DNA of 45,097 bases, from assembly GCA_964409235.1 (NCBI GenBank), contig CAYPCN010000010.1, forward strand, positions 1-45,097, read 5' to 3'. The position numbers and the translations under genes are program-made. Position 1 is the first letter of the stretch; each line of letters begins with the position of its first letter. Below are positions 8,701-16,995 of the stretch, piece by piece. Source of the DNA: CAINFV01 sp964409235. GTDB taxonomy: Bacteria; Chlamydiota; Chlamydiia; Chlamydiales; FEN-1388. The notes beneath the pieces were generated by a model, which did not search any database, was not told where the DNA came from, and was given only the letters and a program-made list of their open reading frames with translations.

Positions 8701-10221
8701 GTGGCGTATAATGAGGAGTCATTCGATGGTGATCCTATGGAAAGAAAGCCTGAGGATCAGCTGACTCCTGAAGTACTGTCCGATGAAGAAGAACCTGTTA
8801 CAGGCTATCTTCTTGACACTCGGGCGACCCAGATGGATGCTGTTCTGCTTGAAAAATTTGAGCAAGCTATTCACAAGCAGACCGCATCGTATCAACATCA
8901 TAATCTCGCCAAAATCGCTATTGAGCATGACCCCATCGATCTCGCAAAAGCGTCAACACGGCTGCCGGTCAGCGCTCGTATCGTCGTGTATCGATGCCTG
9001 CCAGATATTGAAGCAAAGGCTTCCTTTATCATTCATACTACTTCGCCGACGCGATTAGCAATTTTTCGAGCTGTCCGGGATGAAGAGATCAAACAGCTGC
9101 TCGAACACATGCCGCCTGATGAGGCCGTCCCTGTGCTTGAGGATCTTCCGTACCGCCGATTGAAGAGGGTTTTCGAGCTCCTTGACGAGAGGAAGGCGCG
9201 GAGGATTGCTGCGTTGCAGCAACACCGCCGGCATACGGCAGGTCGCTTGATGACCAACGAATTTTTCGCCTTCTCTCTGAAGACCACAGTCGGACAGGTC
9301 GTTGAATATATCAGAGAACATCCTGGCGTTGCTCTGACAGGCTGGGTATTCGTCCTTGGGGAGGATCTGGAGTTGTTGGGGTATGTTCCAGATCGCAATC
9401 TCATCGTGAACGCCCTTGATATTCCTCTGCGTAAGCTGATGCGACCTGTCGTACATCGTGTTTCCCCAGATACCTCTCGCGATGAAGTCGTTGAGTTTTT
9501 TGAACGGTATAGTCTGTCTATTCTTCCTGTCGTTGACTCTGAAGATCGGTTGATTGGCGTGATCACCCAGGGCGATGTCGTGGAAATGATGGAAGAGATG
9601 GCTGATGAAACCATTGCCAGTATCGGCGGTACCGCCGAACGCCTGACAGAAGATGAACCGACGTGGCGGCGATTTCTGGCGCGCGCCCCCTGGTTGATCG
9701 TCACCGTATTCGCAGGCATGCTCTCTGCGACAGGATTTTCAATCTTCCAAACTCAACCGTGGTTTTTGGCTGTTCCCTTCTTTGTCCCACTGATTACAGG
9801 CATGTCCGGCAATGTTGGCGTCCAGTGCAGTACCGTTCTCATCCGCAGCATGGCAACAGGCGAAGTGACAGCGCGAACCGTCGGAACGGCGATCACCCGC
9901 GAGCTCAAAATTGGAATGCTGATAGGCCTGTGCTTTGGCATCATCTGTGGACTGGCGGCCTTTGCTCTTAATCACGCAGGATTGCCTCATACGCCGCTCG
10001 ACCCCGCTCTGGTTGGAACCATTGTCAGCGCTGGCGTCTTTGGCGCCTGCTTCACAGCCTCACTACTTGGCACCCTGTCACCGATCTTTTTCGCCCACTT
10101 TCATATCGACCCGGCAGTCGCTTCAGGACCTATCGTCACGGCTTTCAATGATGTCTCTGCAACCTACATGTACTTTTTGGTTGCTTGGCTTGTGGCAAAA
10201 CTTTTTGAGGCGGCAGGCTGA
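8701..10221 (+). CDS. mgtE: MgtE-type magnesium transporter
   Basis: This 506-aa protein has the MgtE architecture. A helical cytoplasmic N domain (roughly residues 40-180) contains the characteristic LLEHMPPDEAVPVLEDLP stretch. A pair of CBS domains (about 180-310) includes FERYSLSILPVVDSEDRLIGV. Five membrane helices follow from about residue 320, with FVPLITGMSGNVGVQCSTVL in the conserved gating region. The family imports Mg2+ across the inner membrane and closes when the N and CBS domains bind Mg2+. The start is uncertain: GTG 8701 is the first in-frame candidate but lacks a good ribosome-binding site, and ATG 8737 (residue 13) is possible. It closes the lepA-uppS-cdsA cluster. Confidence 0.95.
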   Translation: MAYNEESFDGDPMERKPEDQLTPEVLSDEEEPVTGYLLDTRATQMDAVLLEKFEQAIHKQTASYQHHNLAKIAIEHDPIDLAKASTRLPVSARIVVYRCLPDIEAKASFIIHTTSPTRLAIFRAVRDEEIKQLLEHMPPDEAVPVLEDLPYRRLKRVFELLDERKARRIAALQQHRRHTAGRLMTNEFFAFSLKTTVGQVVEYIREHPGVALTGWVFVLGEDLELLGYVPDRNLIVNALDIPLRKLMRPVVHRVSPDTSRDEVVEFFERYSLSILPVVDSEDRLIGVITQGDVVEMMEEMADETIASIGGTAERLTEDEPTWRRFLARAPWLIVTVFAGMLSATGFSIFQTQPWFLAVPFFVPLITGMSGNVGVQCSTVLIRSMATGEVTARTVGTAITRELKIGMLIGLCFGIICGLAAFALNHAGLPHTPLDPALVGTIVSAGVFGACFTASLLGTLSPIFFAHFHIDPAVASGPIVTAFNDVSATYMYFLVAWLVAKLFEAAG

Positions 10222-10315
10222 ACCATTAGCGGAGTGGACGTTTAAAGGAGAATTTGGGTAGCCCGATTCAAAAAGATCCTCCTCTATCCTCCAAAAGGCA
10301 CACCGCCAATGGCTC
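10221..10315. repeat. foldback repeat element, copy 3 (degenerate)
   Basis: This fills the gap between convergent mgtE and yqgE. Its outer arms CCATTAGCGG (10223-10232) and CCGCCAATGG (10303-10312) are inverted with one mismatch. Read on the minus strand it aligns with the left arm of copy 1: GAGCCATT, then CCTTTTGGAGGA, then GGATCTTTTTG, in the same order and spacing. By position between two convergent genes it may also serve as a transcription terminator. Confidence 0.65.
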
Positions 10316-10327
10316 AGCGCCTCATGG

Positions 10328-10897
10328 TTAGTTGACCGAAGGGTCCTCTGGGATGGTCGACAGTGTGGCATACCGGCCTCCCATATGGAGGAGAAGTCTT
10401 CTCCACAGCTGGTCGGGCGGCGTATCAAAGATAAGCTCTTTCGTGGCCCGACATAAGTACCAACTGCCATCCAAGAACTCGCGGTCAAGCTGGCCCGAAG
10501 CCCATCCTGCATAGCCAAAGCAAAGGAAGACATGCGGTCCTGATTCATCCTCAATGAGCTCGTGGAGGAACTGAATATCTCCACCGAGGTAGACGCTGTC
10601 GGTCACCGTGAGAAGCTGCTGCTGTTCGGATTTTACGCTGTGTAACAGCATCATCTGATTTGTTTGTACGGGCCCGCCTGCGCGGATACTCACATTTTTA
10701 TTGGCAGCTGTCGAGAGGTTGACAATCTCTTCTGGTAGCTCGAGCTCTAACGGTTTGTTGATCAACAGGGCAAAAGAGCCAGAGGCATTGTGTTCACAGA
10801 TGAGCATGACGCCTCGAAAGAAAAGGGGATTTTCAATTTCAGGGCTAGCAATGAGAAAACATCCCTTGTGGACGGTCGTAGGCAGCGGCTCTGTCAT
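10328..10897 (-). CDS. YqgE/AlgH family protein (UPF0301)
   Basis: This 189-aa cytoplasmic protein of the UPF0301 family has no settled biochemical function. Family features are GCFLIASPEIENPLFFRGV near the N terminus, GSFALLINKPL, IRAGGPV and FCFGYAGWASGQLDREF-like text (here CFGYAGWASGQLDREFLDG), plus a terminal segment with WRRLLLHMGGRY. Its ATG overlaps the stop of the MCE protein upstream (ATGA), so it is translated as the last gene of the mla operon. That placement is more telling than its annotation and suggests a role tied to the envelope. Confidence 0.93.
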   Translation of the reverse strand: MTEPLPTTVHKGCFLIASPEIENPLFFRGVMLICEHNASGSFALLINKPLELELPEEIVNLSTAANKNVSIRAGGPVQTNQMMLLHSVKSEQQQLLTVTDSVYLGGDIQFLHELIEDESGPHVFLCFGYAGWASGQLDREFLDGSWYLCRATKELIFDTPPDQLWRRLLLHMGGRYATLSTIPEDPSVN

Positions 10898-11988
10898 AGT
10901 GGCTCGTCGTGCTCCTCATCCGGAATGTCAGAAGTCTCGGTAAGTCGTGCGTTGTGAACGGCTTCTGACAAGTTGTCAAGTTGCTGTTGTACATTGTAAA
11001 GGCCTTGAGAAAACGCTTCGCGCAAATGAGCATCGTCGCGAAGGCTTCCTCGATTGAGGGTGTTTTCGGCCTGTTCCAACATCGATTGTAACTCTGACAT
11101 AATGCGAGAGATTTTCACAAATCGTTCTCGCGTTGAAAGAGGAAGAGAAGAGGAGAGAAGAGATGATTGTGCCTCCTCGCGCCGTTGCCTCTCTCTCTGC
11201 CAATCGCGGTTGGTATGAAAGAGTATGCCATAGGTGTTGATATCGGCAAGCAACTGCTTGGTGGCACGGGAACAGTCATAAAAACTGTCGTACAGACCTG
11301 GGTCTTTCATGAGTTTTGCGATGGTTCCTCGGCCTTTGAGTCCATCTATGACGGTCTGCGTCAGGGCATCGACACGTTCGAGTGTTGAAAGCGTTTTTTC
11401 GCTCATTTTTATGAGTTTCTCACCAAAATGGCCGCGATTCAACGATGTGAGCAAGGTAGTGAGTTGTTCTGACGCGTGGTAGAGAGAGTCAATAGCCTGA
11501 TCGGTTTTCTGGGCGGTGATGGTGATCTCTTTCAGCACTTCTTCCGCGCTTCCAGACGGTGCAGCAAACAGAATGTCGTCAGGGCCTACCAGATGCAGCT
11601 CTTCGCCTTCTGGCACAGGCTTTGGGTTAATAGCGATTACGCGTTCGCCCATCAACCCCTCGGATTTCACGGAGATTTCATCGGATTTATAGACTCGAAC
11701 AGAAGAATCAATGGCCAGCGTTATCTCGTACGAATAAATCGGACGAGAGCCCACAGCTCTGGCGTCAAAGACCTCTGGCAGTAAGAGCACTTGGGTTACC
11801 TCTCCGACTGGCTTTCCAGCAAAGGTTACCCGTGTACGAGGAGCAATTTTATCGACGTTTTGAAAGCGGACGTGGATCTCTCGCCCTGCGTCCCCAGGGG
11901 AGGGGTGGAGAAAAAGCAGGGCTCGAATCACAAGGGCTAAGGCGACGATAACGGTGAGTCCTATAGCGGCTAAATATCGACGATTCAT
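10894..11988 (-). CDS. mlaD: MlaD-like MCE substrate-binding protein
   Basis: This 364-aa protein has one N-terminal membrane helix (about residues 7-28) and then a single MCE domain of about 100 residues (IHVRFQNVDKIAPRTRVTFAG and on). A long coiled-coil-like C-terminal region follows, with many leucines and little hydrophobic bulk. E. coli MlaD is about 183 aa, so the long helical tail resembles single-MCE proteins that form a periplasmic tunnel. It would sit in the inner membrane with MlaE and MlaF and carry phospholipid across the periplasm. Start ATG 11988 overlaps the end of mlaF by 4 bases (ATGA). Confidence 0.92.
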   Translation of the reverse strand: MNRRYLAAIGLTVIVALALVIRALLFLHPSPGDAGREIHVRFQNVDKIAPRTRVTFAGKPVGEVTQVLLLPEVFDARAVGSRPIYSYEITLAIDSSVRVYKSDEISVKSEGLMGERVIAINPKPVPEGEELHLVGPDDILFAAPSGSAEEVLKEITITAQKTDQAIDSLYHASEQLTTLLTSLNRGHFGEKLIKMSEKTLSTLERVDALTQTVIDGLKGRGTIAKLMKDPGLYDSFYDCSRATKQLLADINTYGILFHTNRDWQRERQRREEAQSSLLSSSLPLSTRERFVKISRIMSELQSMLEQAENTLNRGSLRDDAHLREAFSQGLYNVQQQLDNLSEAVHNARLTETSDIPDEEHDEPL

Positions 11989-12773
11989 ACACCCCCTCGC
12001 GCATGAGCCTGTTGGATCAGATGGACAGATTCTTCGGGTACTAAGGCACTCGTAATGAACTGATGAAGGACGGGATCCAACGAGGAGAGAAACGATTCTC
12101 TCTCTCCGCTGATGCAGATTCGCCCTTCATGGTGAAGGGCAAAATACTCTCCAATGGCAATGGCCGTGACGATGTCGTGAGTGACGAGCACAGCAGTTCC
12201 ATTGAGGGATTGTTGCGTCGATCGAATCAGCGCGGCTATCTGGGAAGCCGTAATGGGATCAAGGCCTGTTGTCGGTTCGTCAAAAAGCAGAATTTGAGGC
12301 TTATATACGATAAGTCGAGCAAGCGCTGCCCGCCGCTTTTGGCCTCCCGAAAGTTCGGACGGTGCCTTTTTTTGGTATCCTTCTAGGCCGACATTATACA
12401 GCGCTTCATCGACTTTGTCTTGAATGTCCTGTTCTGAAAGCGACGAAAACGCGTGGTGATGGCGAAGGGAAAAAGCGATATTTTCTTCGATGGACATAGA
12501 GTCAAAAAGCGCCGAGCTTTGGAAGAGCATGCCAATTTGGCTCAAACACTCTTTGCGAGCTTTTGCAGAGAGTGTTTGTAGGTCCTGCCCGTGAATCTCG
12601 ATCTCCCCGGTATCAGGGGCTTCCAAACCGGCAATTTGACGCAAGAGAACGCTTTTCCCTACACCGGAACGCCCAAGAATAACAGTGATTTTCGAGGATG
12701 GAATATCGATAGTAATGCCCTTTAGGACTGGGACATTATCATATGATTTCCACACGTTATGAATTCGAATCAA
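11985..12773 (-). CDS. mlaF: MlaF-like ABC transporter ATPase
   Basis: This 262-aa nucleotide-binding subunit has Walker A GRSGVGKS, the Q-loop in IGMLFQSSALFDSMS, signature ELSGGQKRRAALARL, Walker B ILLFDEPTTGLDP and the switch His in VLVTHD. The ALFDS after the Q-loop is typical of Mla/Mkl ATPases. The start is TTG 12773, chosen because AGGAG lies 5 bases upstream and the conserved IRIHNVWKSYD begins immediately. It follows mlaE by 8 bases and overlaps mlaD. It powers the MlaE permease in lipid transport between the membranes. Confidence 0.95.
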   Translation of the reverse strand: MIRIHNVWKSYDNVPVLKGITIDIPSSKITVILGRSGVGKSVLLRQIAGLEAPDTGEIEIHGQDLQTLSAKARKECLSQIGMLFQSSALFDSMSIEENIAFSLRHHHAFSSLSEQDIQDKVDEALYNVGLEGYQKKAPSELSGGQKRRAALARLIVYKPQILLFDEPTTGLDPITASQIAALIRSTQQSLNGTAVLVTHDIVTAIAIGEYFALHHEGRICISGERESFLSSLDPVLHQFITSALVPEESVHLIQQAHARGGV

Positions 12774-12781
12774 GGTTGCTC

Positions 12782-13585
12782 CTAATTAAACCCAAAAATA
12801 TACCAATACAGCGCGTTAAGGAAAATCGTCAGTAGGAAATTGGCGCCGAGAATTGTGGAATAGGCGATGACGACGCTTGCGGTTGTGGCCCGCCCAACAC
12901 CGACGGCGCCTCCTCTCGTCGATATCCCTTCGTAACAGGCGATAGAAACGACTAGGATGCCAAAGATCCATGACTTTACGAAATTCGAAATTATGTCATA
13001 CCAGGTGATATAAATCTGAATTGGGTCGAAGAATGTTTGTGTGTTCATGCCGTACAGCTGTGTCGCGATGAACCATCCTCCAAAAATCCCGCAGGCCGAG
13101 CTAAACACAGTGAGGATTGGCATCATGATGATCATGCCGATGTAGCGAGGGACGACGAGATATTCTCCTGGATGAACCCCCATGCTGGCCATCGCGTCGA
13201 TCTGTTCGGTGACGCGCATGCTGCCTAGCTCCGCGCATATGGCGGCCCCAACGCGCCCGGTAATAATAAACGCTGTGAGCACCGGGCCGATTTCCACCAA
13301 CATAGACTTGGCGACCATCAGCCCCGTTGCCCCTACGAGACCTTTGTCAGAAAGTTGGAAGAACGATTGGGCGGCGAGCACCATGCCAATAGCCATACCT
13401 GTAATGCAAACGAGGGGAAGAGAGCGCACGCCAATGTCGTACAGCTGAAAGCTCACTAAGTCCCAGCGGGGCCTCTGCGTGAACATAAGGAACAGGGTCT
13501 GGCATACCATCACGACATAGCAGCCAATGGCGACCAGCCAGTCTCTCACAGGGGTAAGAAGATATTTCTCTAAAAATGTACTCAT
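12782..13585 (-). CDS. mlaE: MlaE-like lipid transport permease
   Basis: This 267-aa permease has about five membrane helices. Family signatures include LPLVCITGMAIGMVLAAQ, the central LVEIGPVLTAFIITGRVGAA, ELGSMRVTEQIDAMASMGV and VPRYIGMIIMMPILTVFS. Start ATG 13585 has AAAGG 6 bases upstream. It is the first gene of mlaEFD-yqgE. No MlaB or MlaC gene is in this window. The region upstream holds a foldback repeat shared with the divergent 13781 gene. Confidence 0.95.
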   Translation of the reverse strand: MSTFLEKYLLTPVRDWLVAIGCYVVMVCQTLFLMFTQRPRWDLVSFQLYDIGVRSLPLVCITGMAIGMVLAAQSFFQLSDKGLVGATGLMVAKSMLVEIGPVLTAFIITGRVGAAICAELGSMRVTEQIDAMASMGVHPGEYLVVPRYIGMIIMMPILTVFSSACGIFGGWFIATQLYGMNTQTFFDPIQIYITWYDIISNFVKSWIFGILVVSIACYEGISTRGGAVGVGRATTASVVIAYSTILGANFLLTIFLNALYWYIFGFN

Positions 13586-13647
13586 AATGTGCCTTTGCTC
13601 TCAAAGAAATCAGACGCCACTTAGTTGTGTCAAGCGTAAACTCACCT

Positions 13648-13779
13648 GAGCCATGTGCGACGCGTTTGGATCGAGCTACCCCACAATCAACAAAGCACTT
13701 ATGCCTTGACATATGAGTGAAGAGATTTTGGATAGATTCGACTTTCTCCTCCAAAAGGACACGTCGCGCATAATTCTAG
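13648..13779. repeat. foldback repeat element, copy 2
   Basis: This lies between divergent mlaE and the 13781 gene and ends one base before that gene's first ATG. It begins with GAGCCATGTGCGACGCG and ends with the inverted counterpart around TCCTCCAAAAGG (13748-13759) and CGCGCAT. Its centre (CACTTATG...CATATGAGTG near 13697-13721) matches the hairpin tip of copy 1 in degraded form. The left arm is shorter than in copy 1, which suggests an internal deletion. Confidence 0.65.
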
Positions 13780-13780
13780 A

Positions 13781-14644
13781 ATGAAAAGGAGGAACAAGGC
13801 ATCATTCACAGCCTCGAAATATTCAAAATTGGTGCGCTCTATGCAAAGATCTGCCCTTCCCATAGTTGTATTCTTGTCGCTCCTCATTCCCTGCCTGTTG
13901 TCGAGTGGCATTCGCGAATGCTCTTCAATTCAAGAAGTCGTTTCAGAAATACAGCCCGGAAGCCTCGTCATCTTCGATCTTGATAATACCCTCATGCGCC
14001 CATGCCAAACGCTCGGTTCTGATGAATGGACTCAATACTATGTTTCAAAACTGGTCGATACCGGCAAAGGCGAGGCAGAAGCGCTTGAAGAAGCCATTGG
14101 CCTTTTGCATGCCGTCTATGCGGTGACCAAAGTGCAGCCAATGGAAGAGACCACAGCGGCTGTGATCTCATCACTGCAGCATCAGAACATCCCCATCGTC
14201 GCAGTGACAAGCCGCTCTTCCCGCGTTGCTTCTATAACGATTCGACAGCTGGCCTCCATCGGCATAAACTTGAGCCTCACAGCCCCGTCTCAAGCGTATT
14301 TTCCTCTCGTCGATACCAAGGAAGCGGTCTTTGATAATGGAATTGTTTTTACGACGGGGAAAAGTAAAAAATCAGCGCTCTTAGCATTGTTCAAACAACT
14401 ATCGTGGATGCCAAAGAGAATTGTCTTCCTCGATGACAAGGAACAACATGTACAGGATGTGTGCTCGCTTGAACAACAAGGGATCGAATGCGTAGGCCTG
14501 CGGTATGGCCGTGCCGATGAATATATCAAAAAGCTCGACCCGTACATCTGCGATATCGAACTTCAATCCTTCCTTTCCACCTTGCCCGATGCGCAAGCCG
14601 AGAGCAACCACGACAGCACGCCGCTCCTTGTGCCATCCTTGTGA
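13781..14644 (+). CDS. exported HAD-like protein (DUF2608 type)
   Basis: This 287-aa protein starts with a basic stretch and a hydrophobic segment (about residues 22-42), consistent with a signal peptide or anchor. It has a HAD-superfamily core: VIFDLDNTLMRP with the Asp pair D66/D68, AVTSRSSRVA as motif II, a conserved Lys region, and RIVFLDDKEQHV as motif IV. The layout matches the DUF2608 family that I associate with Chlamydiota and Legionella; the substrate is unknown. The start is unclear: ATG 13781 has no upstream ribosome-binding site and AGGAGG lies inside codons 3-4. ATG 13841 (residue 21), just before the hydrophobic segment, is possible. Confidence 0.8.
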   Translation: MKRRNKASFTASKYSKLVRSMQRSALPIVVFLSLLIPCLLSSGIRECSSIQEVVSEIQPGSLVIFDLDNTLMRPCQTLGSDEWTQYYVSKLVDTGKGEAEALEEAIGLLHAVYAVTKVQPMEETTAAVISSLQHQNIPIVAVTSRSSRVASITIRQLASIGINLSLTAPSQAYFPLVDTKEAVFDNGIVFTTGKSKKSALLALFKQLSWMPKRIVFLDDKEQHVQDVCSLEQQGIECVGLRYGRADEYIKKLDPYICDIELQSFLSTLPDAQAESNHDSTPLLVPSL

Positions 14645-14715
14645 GCATCGGCCTATTCAGTATAGTACAAAGCTTCTTTTGTAGACGTCGCTGTAGGTTT
14701 TTTAAAATCTTTTGT

Positions 14716-14759
14716 GAAATTGCAAAAAAATTGGTCCAATTCCCGAATTTAGCAATTTC
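14716..14759. promoter_or_regulatory. nested inverted repeats downstream of the DUF2608 gene
   Basis: GAAATTGC (14716-14723) and GCAATTTC (14752-14759) are exact inverted repeats. They enclose a second palindrome, AATTGGTCCAATT (14729-14741). The region is AT-rich, unlike its neighbours. It could be the terminator of the upstream gene or an operator for the downstream pair. No T-tract follows. Confidence 0.4.
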
Positions 14760-14830
14760 TTCTTTGCAACAAATTGGTTCGGTTCAGTAAGTTGCCGATA
14801 AACCCTACTATGGTGTTGAGGGGGTATCGT

Positions 14831-14886
14831 ACATGTTCCTGTCCCCATCCCTCCTCTCTAGAGTTGAGATGGGGACAGGAACATGT
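14831..14886. promoter_or_regulatory. 19-bp perfect hairpin upstream of the nitroreductase pair
   Basis: An exact 19-base inverted repeat, 14831-14849 against 14868-14886, surrounds an 18-base loop. It ends 45 bases before the start of the 14932 gene. It is too long to be a chance match and lacks a T-run on either strand, so it may be a leader-RNA structure, a protein-binding site or another mobile hairpin. Its sequence is unlike the three foldback repeats. Confidence 0.6.
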
Positions 14887-14931
14887 GCAAGGTTCGGGCC
14901 ATTTAGATTTGCACGCTTAGGGCAGTGATAC

Positions 14932-15168
14932 ATGCATAACCCGCGGTCTTCGGAGCATCGGCTTGAGAAAATTGGTACGGCGCATGAAAAAGTGCGACGC
15001 ATTCTCAGCGATCATGTGGGATATGTTTTGGTGACATGTCGTCCTACCACGCAACCTGGAAGGCTTGAAGTAGAGGTATCCTACGAAGGAGATCCCGATC
15101 TAGCATCGTATCTCGTCGATGGAGCTCAGGGATACTTTGAAAATGAAGTACAAGTGAATGAAATATGA
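14932..15168 (+). CDS. small conserved-looking protein, function unknown
   Basis: This 78-aa protein is not recognised. It has no signal peptide or membrane segment; the predicted order is helix (SSEHRLEKIGTAHEKVRRIL), strand (GYVLVTCRP), strand (LEVEVSYEG), helix (DLASYLVDGAQGYFE). That could be a compact alpha/beta fold. Its stop overlaps the ATG of the nitroreductase gene (ATGA), so it is probably a real, co-translated gene. AGGG about 9 bases upstream is a weak ribosome-binding site. It may act with the nitroreductase, but this rests on coupling alone. Confidence 0.6.
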   Translation: MHNPRSSEHRLEKIGTAHEKVRRILSDHVGYVLVTCRPTTQPGRLEVEVSYEGDPDLASYLVDGAQGYFENEVQVNEI

Positions 15169-15860
15169 AATTTGATGGTTTTGAAGCTCTTGCTCTTCAT
15201 CGTAGAAGTGTTCGATCTTTTAAGCCGGACCCTATTTCGCATGCTCTTCTTGAGAGATTGCTGCGCATCACTCAGCATGCGCCTTCAGGATACAATCTTC
15301 AGCCTGTGCACTACTATATCATCAGACAGCAGCAGATCAAAGAGTCCATTGTTCACACCTGCCTGGGGCAAAAACAGGTTCTCTCTGCGCCAGCAGTGGT
15401 GGTATTTGCGGCTGATAAACAGGGTGCCGTTCATCACTTCGAAAAAATATGGGGCGAAGACCTTGCAAATGGCGCTGTGACAGAAGAAACGAAAGATATT
15501 ACTCGACATATCATTGACATGAATTTTTCCACAGGTCCATTTGGCTTTGGATGGCTTACAAAAGTTTTACTCGCTCCGATGATCCGTCTGTTTTCTCCCT
15601 TGCCCGCATTGCCGGTCGTCCATCTCAGGGCCTGGCTACAACAGAATGTGGGGCTTTCTGCTATGATGTTCATGCTTGCGGCAGAAAGCGCCGGATTGGG
15701 CACCTGCCCTATGTCTACCTTTGACGAACGTCGCTTGAGGAAGATAGTCGGTATTCCACATTCGTTTCACGTGCCTCTCATCGTAGCTGTCGGCTATCCA
15801 GCGGAGCGACCTCCGGCGCGATACCGCCTTCCTCTGGAAGAGGTTGTTCATTGGATGTAA
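15165..15860 (+). CDS. nitroreductase-family FMN oxidoreductase
   Basis: This 231-aa protein fits the FMN-dependent nitroreductase fold. It starts with LALHRRSVRSFKPDPI (RRSVR phosphate-binding motif), then APSGYNLQPVHYYII, then a C-terminal GLGTCPMSTFDERRLRKIVG and VPLIVAVGYPAE, the usual end of the family. The middle holds a longer, partly hydrophobic insertion (GFGWLTKVLLAPMIRLFSPLPALPVV). The substrate is not predictable. It overlaps the preceding 78-aa gene by 4 bases and is followed by the aldolase gene after 26 bases, so the three may be co-transcribed. Confidence 0.9.
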   Translation: MKFDGFEALALHRRSVRSFKPDPISHALLERLLRITQHAPSGYNLQPVHYYIIRQQQIKESIVHTCLGQKQVLSAPAVVVFAADKQGAVHHFEKIWGEDLANGAVTEETKDITRHIIDMNFSTGPFGFGWLTKVLLAPMIRLFSPLPALPVVHLRAWLQQNVGLSAMMFMLAAESAGLGTCPMSTFDERRLRKIVGIPHSFHVPLIVAVGYPAERPPARYRLPLEEVVHWM

Positions 15861-15886
15861 TTGAGCCATAATGGAGGATGTTTTCC

Positions 15887-16972
15887 ATGCCAATGCTGCC
15901 ACTACGCGTTTTGCTGGACTATGCCCGCGATAAGGGATTTGGCGTCGCTGCTTTCAACGTGAATAACATGGAGCAGATCCAAGGCATTCTTGAAGCTGCT
16001 CAGGAGATTCAAGCGCCAGTCATCATTCAGGCCAGTCGAGGGGCTCGGAAATATACGAATGACGCCTTCCTTCGCCATTTGATGTTGGCCGCTGTGGAAT
16101 TATATCCCGACATCCCTATCGTTCTGCACCAGGACCATGGCAATAGTCCGCAAGTGTGCATCAGTGCCATTCGCCAAGGGTTTACCAGCGTCATGATGGA
16201 CGGCTCTCTCGAAGAAGATGGCAAGACCCCCTCTTCGTATGAGTACAATGTCAACGTGACTCGGCATATCGTTGATGTTGCCCATTCTGTTGGCGTCTCT
16301 GTTGAAGGAGAGCTAGGGACCATTGGCTCTATCGAGAAAATGGCCGCTGGCGAACAAGAAGAGGGGCATGGGGCTGTTGGCAAACTCACCTTAAGCCAGC
16401 TTCTCACAGATCCAGATCAAGCTATTGACTTTGTGCTGAGAACAGGCGTTGATGCCCTGGCCGTCGCCATAGGCACAAGCCATGGGGCGTATAAATTTTC
16501 CAAAGAGCCAACGAGTGAAGTGCTCGTCATCGACAGGATTCTCGAAATCCACCAGCGCATCCCTGATGTCCACCTCGTCATGCATGGCTCGTCCTCAGTG
16601 CCGCAGGACTTGCTTCAGACCATCAACAGGCATGGCGGAAGGCTCCGCCAGGCGTGGGGCGTTCCGGTGAATGAAATCCAGCGGGCAATCAAAGCAGGGG
16701 TTCGGAAAGTCAACGTCGACACTGACAACCGCCTCGCCATGACCGCCGCCATTCGCACGCACTTCTTCCAGCATCCCGAGGAATTTGACCCGCGCTCGTA
16801 CCTCCAAGAGGCGCGCAGTGCCATCAAACGCCTCTGCCGCGAACGGATGGAGCAGTTTGGACAGACAGGCCATGCTGCTGGTGTCCCGAGAATTACCTGC
16901 GAAGAGATGGCAAAGCGGTATGCGAATGGCATGTACGGCGATAATGCTAAACCGAGACGTATTTCAGGGTAA
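15887..16972 (+). CDS. class II fructose-bisphosphate aldolase
   Basis: This zinc-dependent aldolase cleaves fructose-1,6-bisphosphate to the triose phosphates. It is 361 aa and belongs to the longer subgroup also found in Calvin-cycle operons. Zinc and active-site regions are readable: VLHQDHGNS, EGELGTIGS, VAIGTSHGAYKF, LVMHGSSSVP and VRKVNVDTDNRLA. ATG 15887 is preferred over ATG 15878 because GGAGG (15873-15877) lies 9 bases before the former but touches the latter. Chlamydia itself, as I recall, uses a DhnA-type class I aldolase, so this class II enzyme is noteworthy. The methionine aminopeptidase gene follows 23 bases later. Confidence 0.95.
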   Translation: MPMLPLRVLLDYARDKGFGVAAFNVNNMEQIQGILEAAQEIQAPVIIQASRGARKYTNDAFLRHLMLAAVELYPDIPIVLHQDHGNSPQVCISAIRQGFTSVMMDGSLEEDGKTPSSYEYNVNVTRHIVDVAHSVGVSVEGELGTIGSIEKMAAGEQEEGHGAVGKLTLSQLLTDPDQAIDFVLRTGVDALAVAIGTSHGAYKFSKEPTSEVLVIDRILEIHQRIPDVHLVMHGSSSVPQDLLQTINRHGGRLRQAWGVPVNEIQRAIKAGVRKVNVDTDNRLAMTAAIRTHFFQHPEEFDPRSYLQEARSAIKRLCRERMEQFGQTGHAAGVPRITCEEMAKRYANGMYGDNAKPRRISG

Positions 16973-16995
16973 GGGAACCGCTGTATGGGGGAGGC

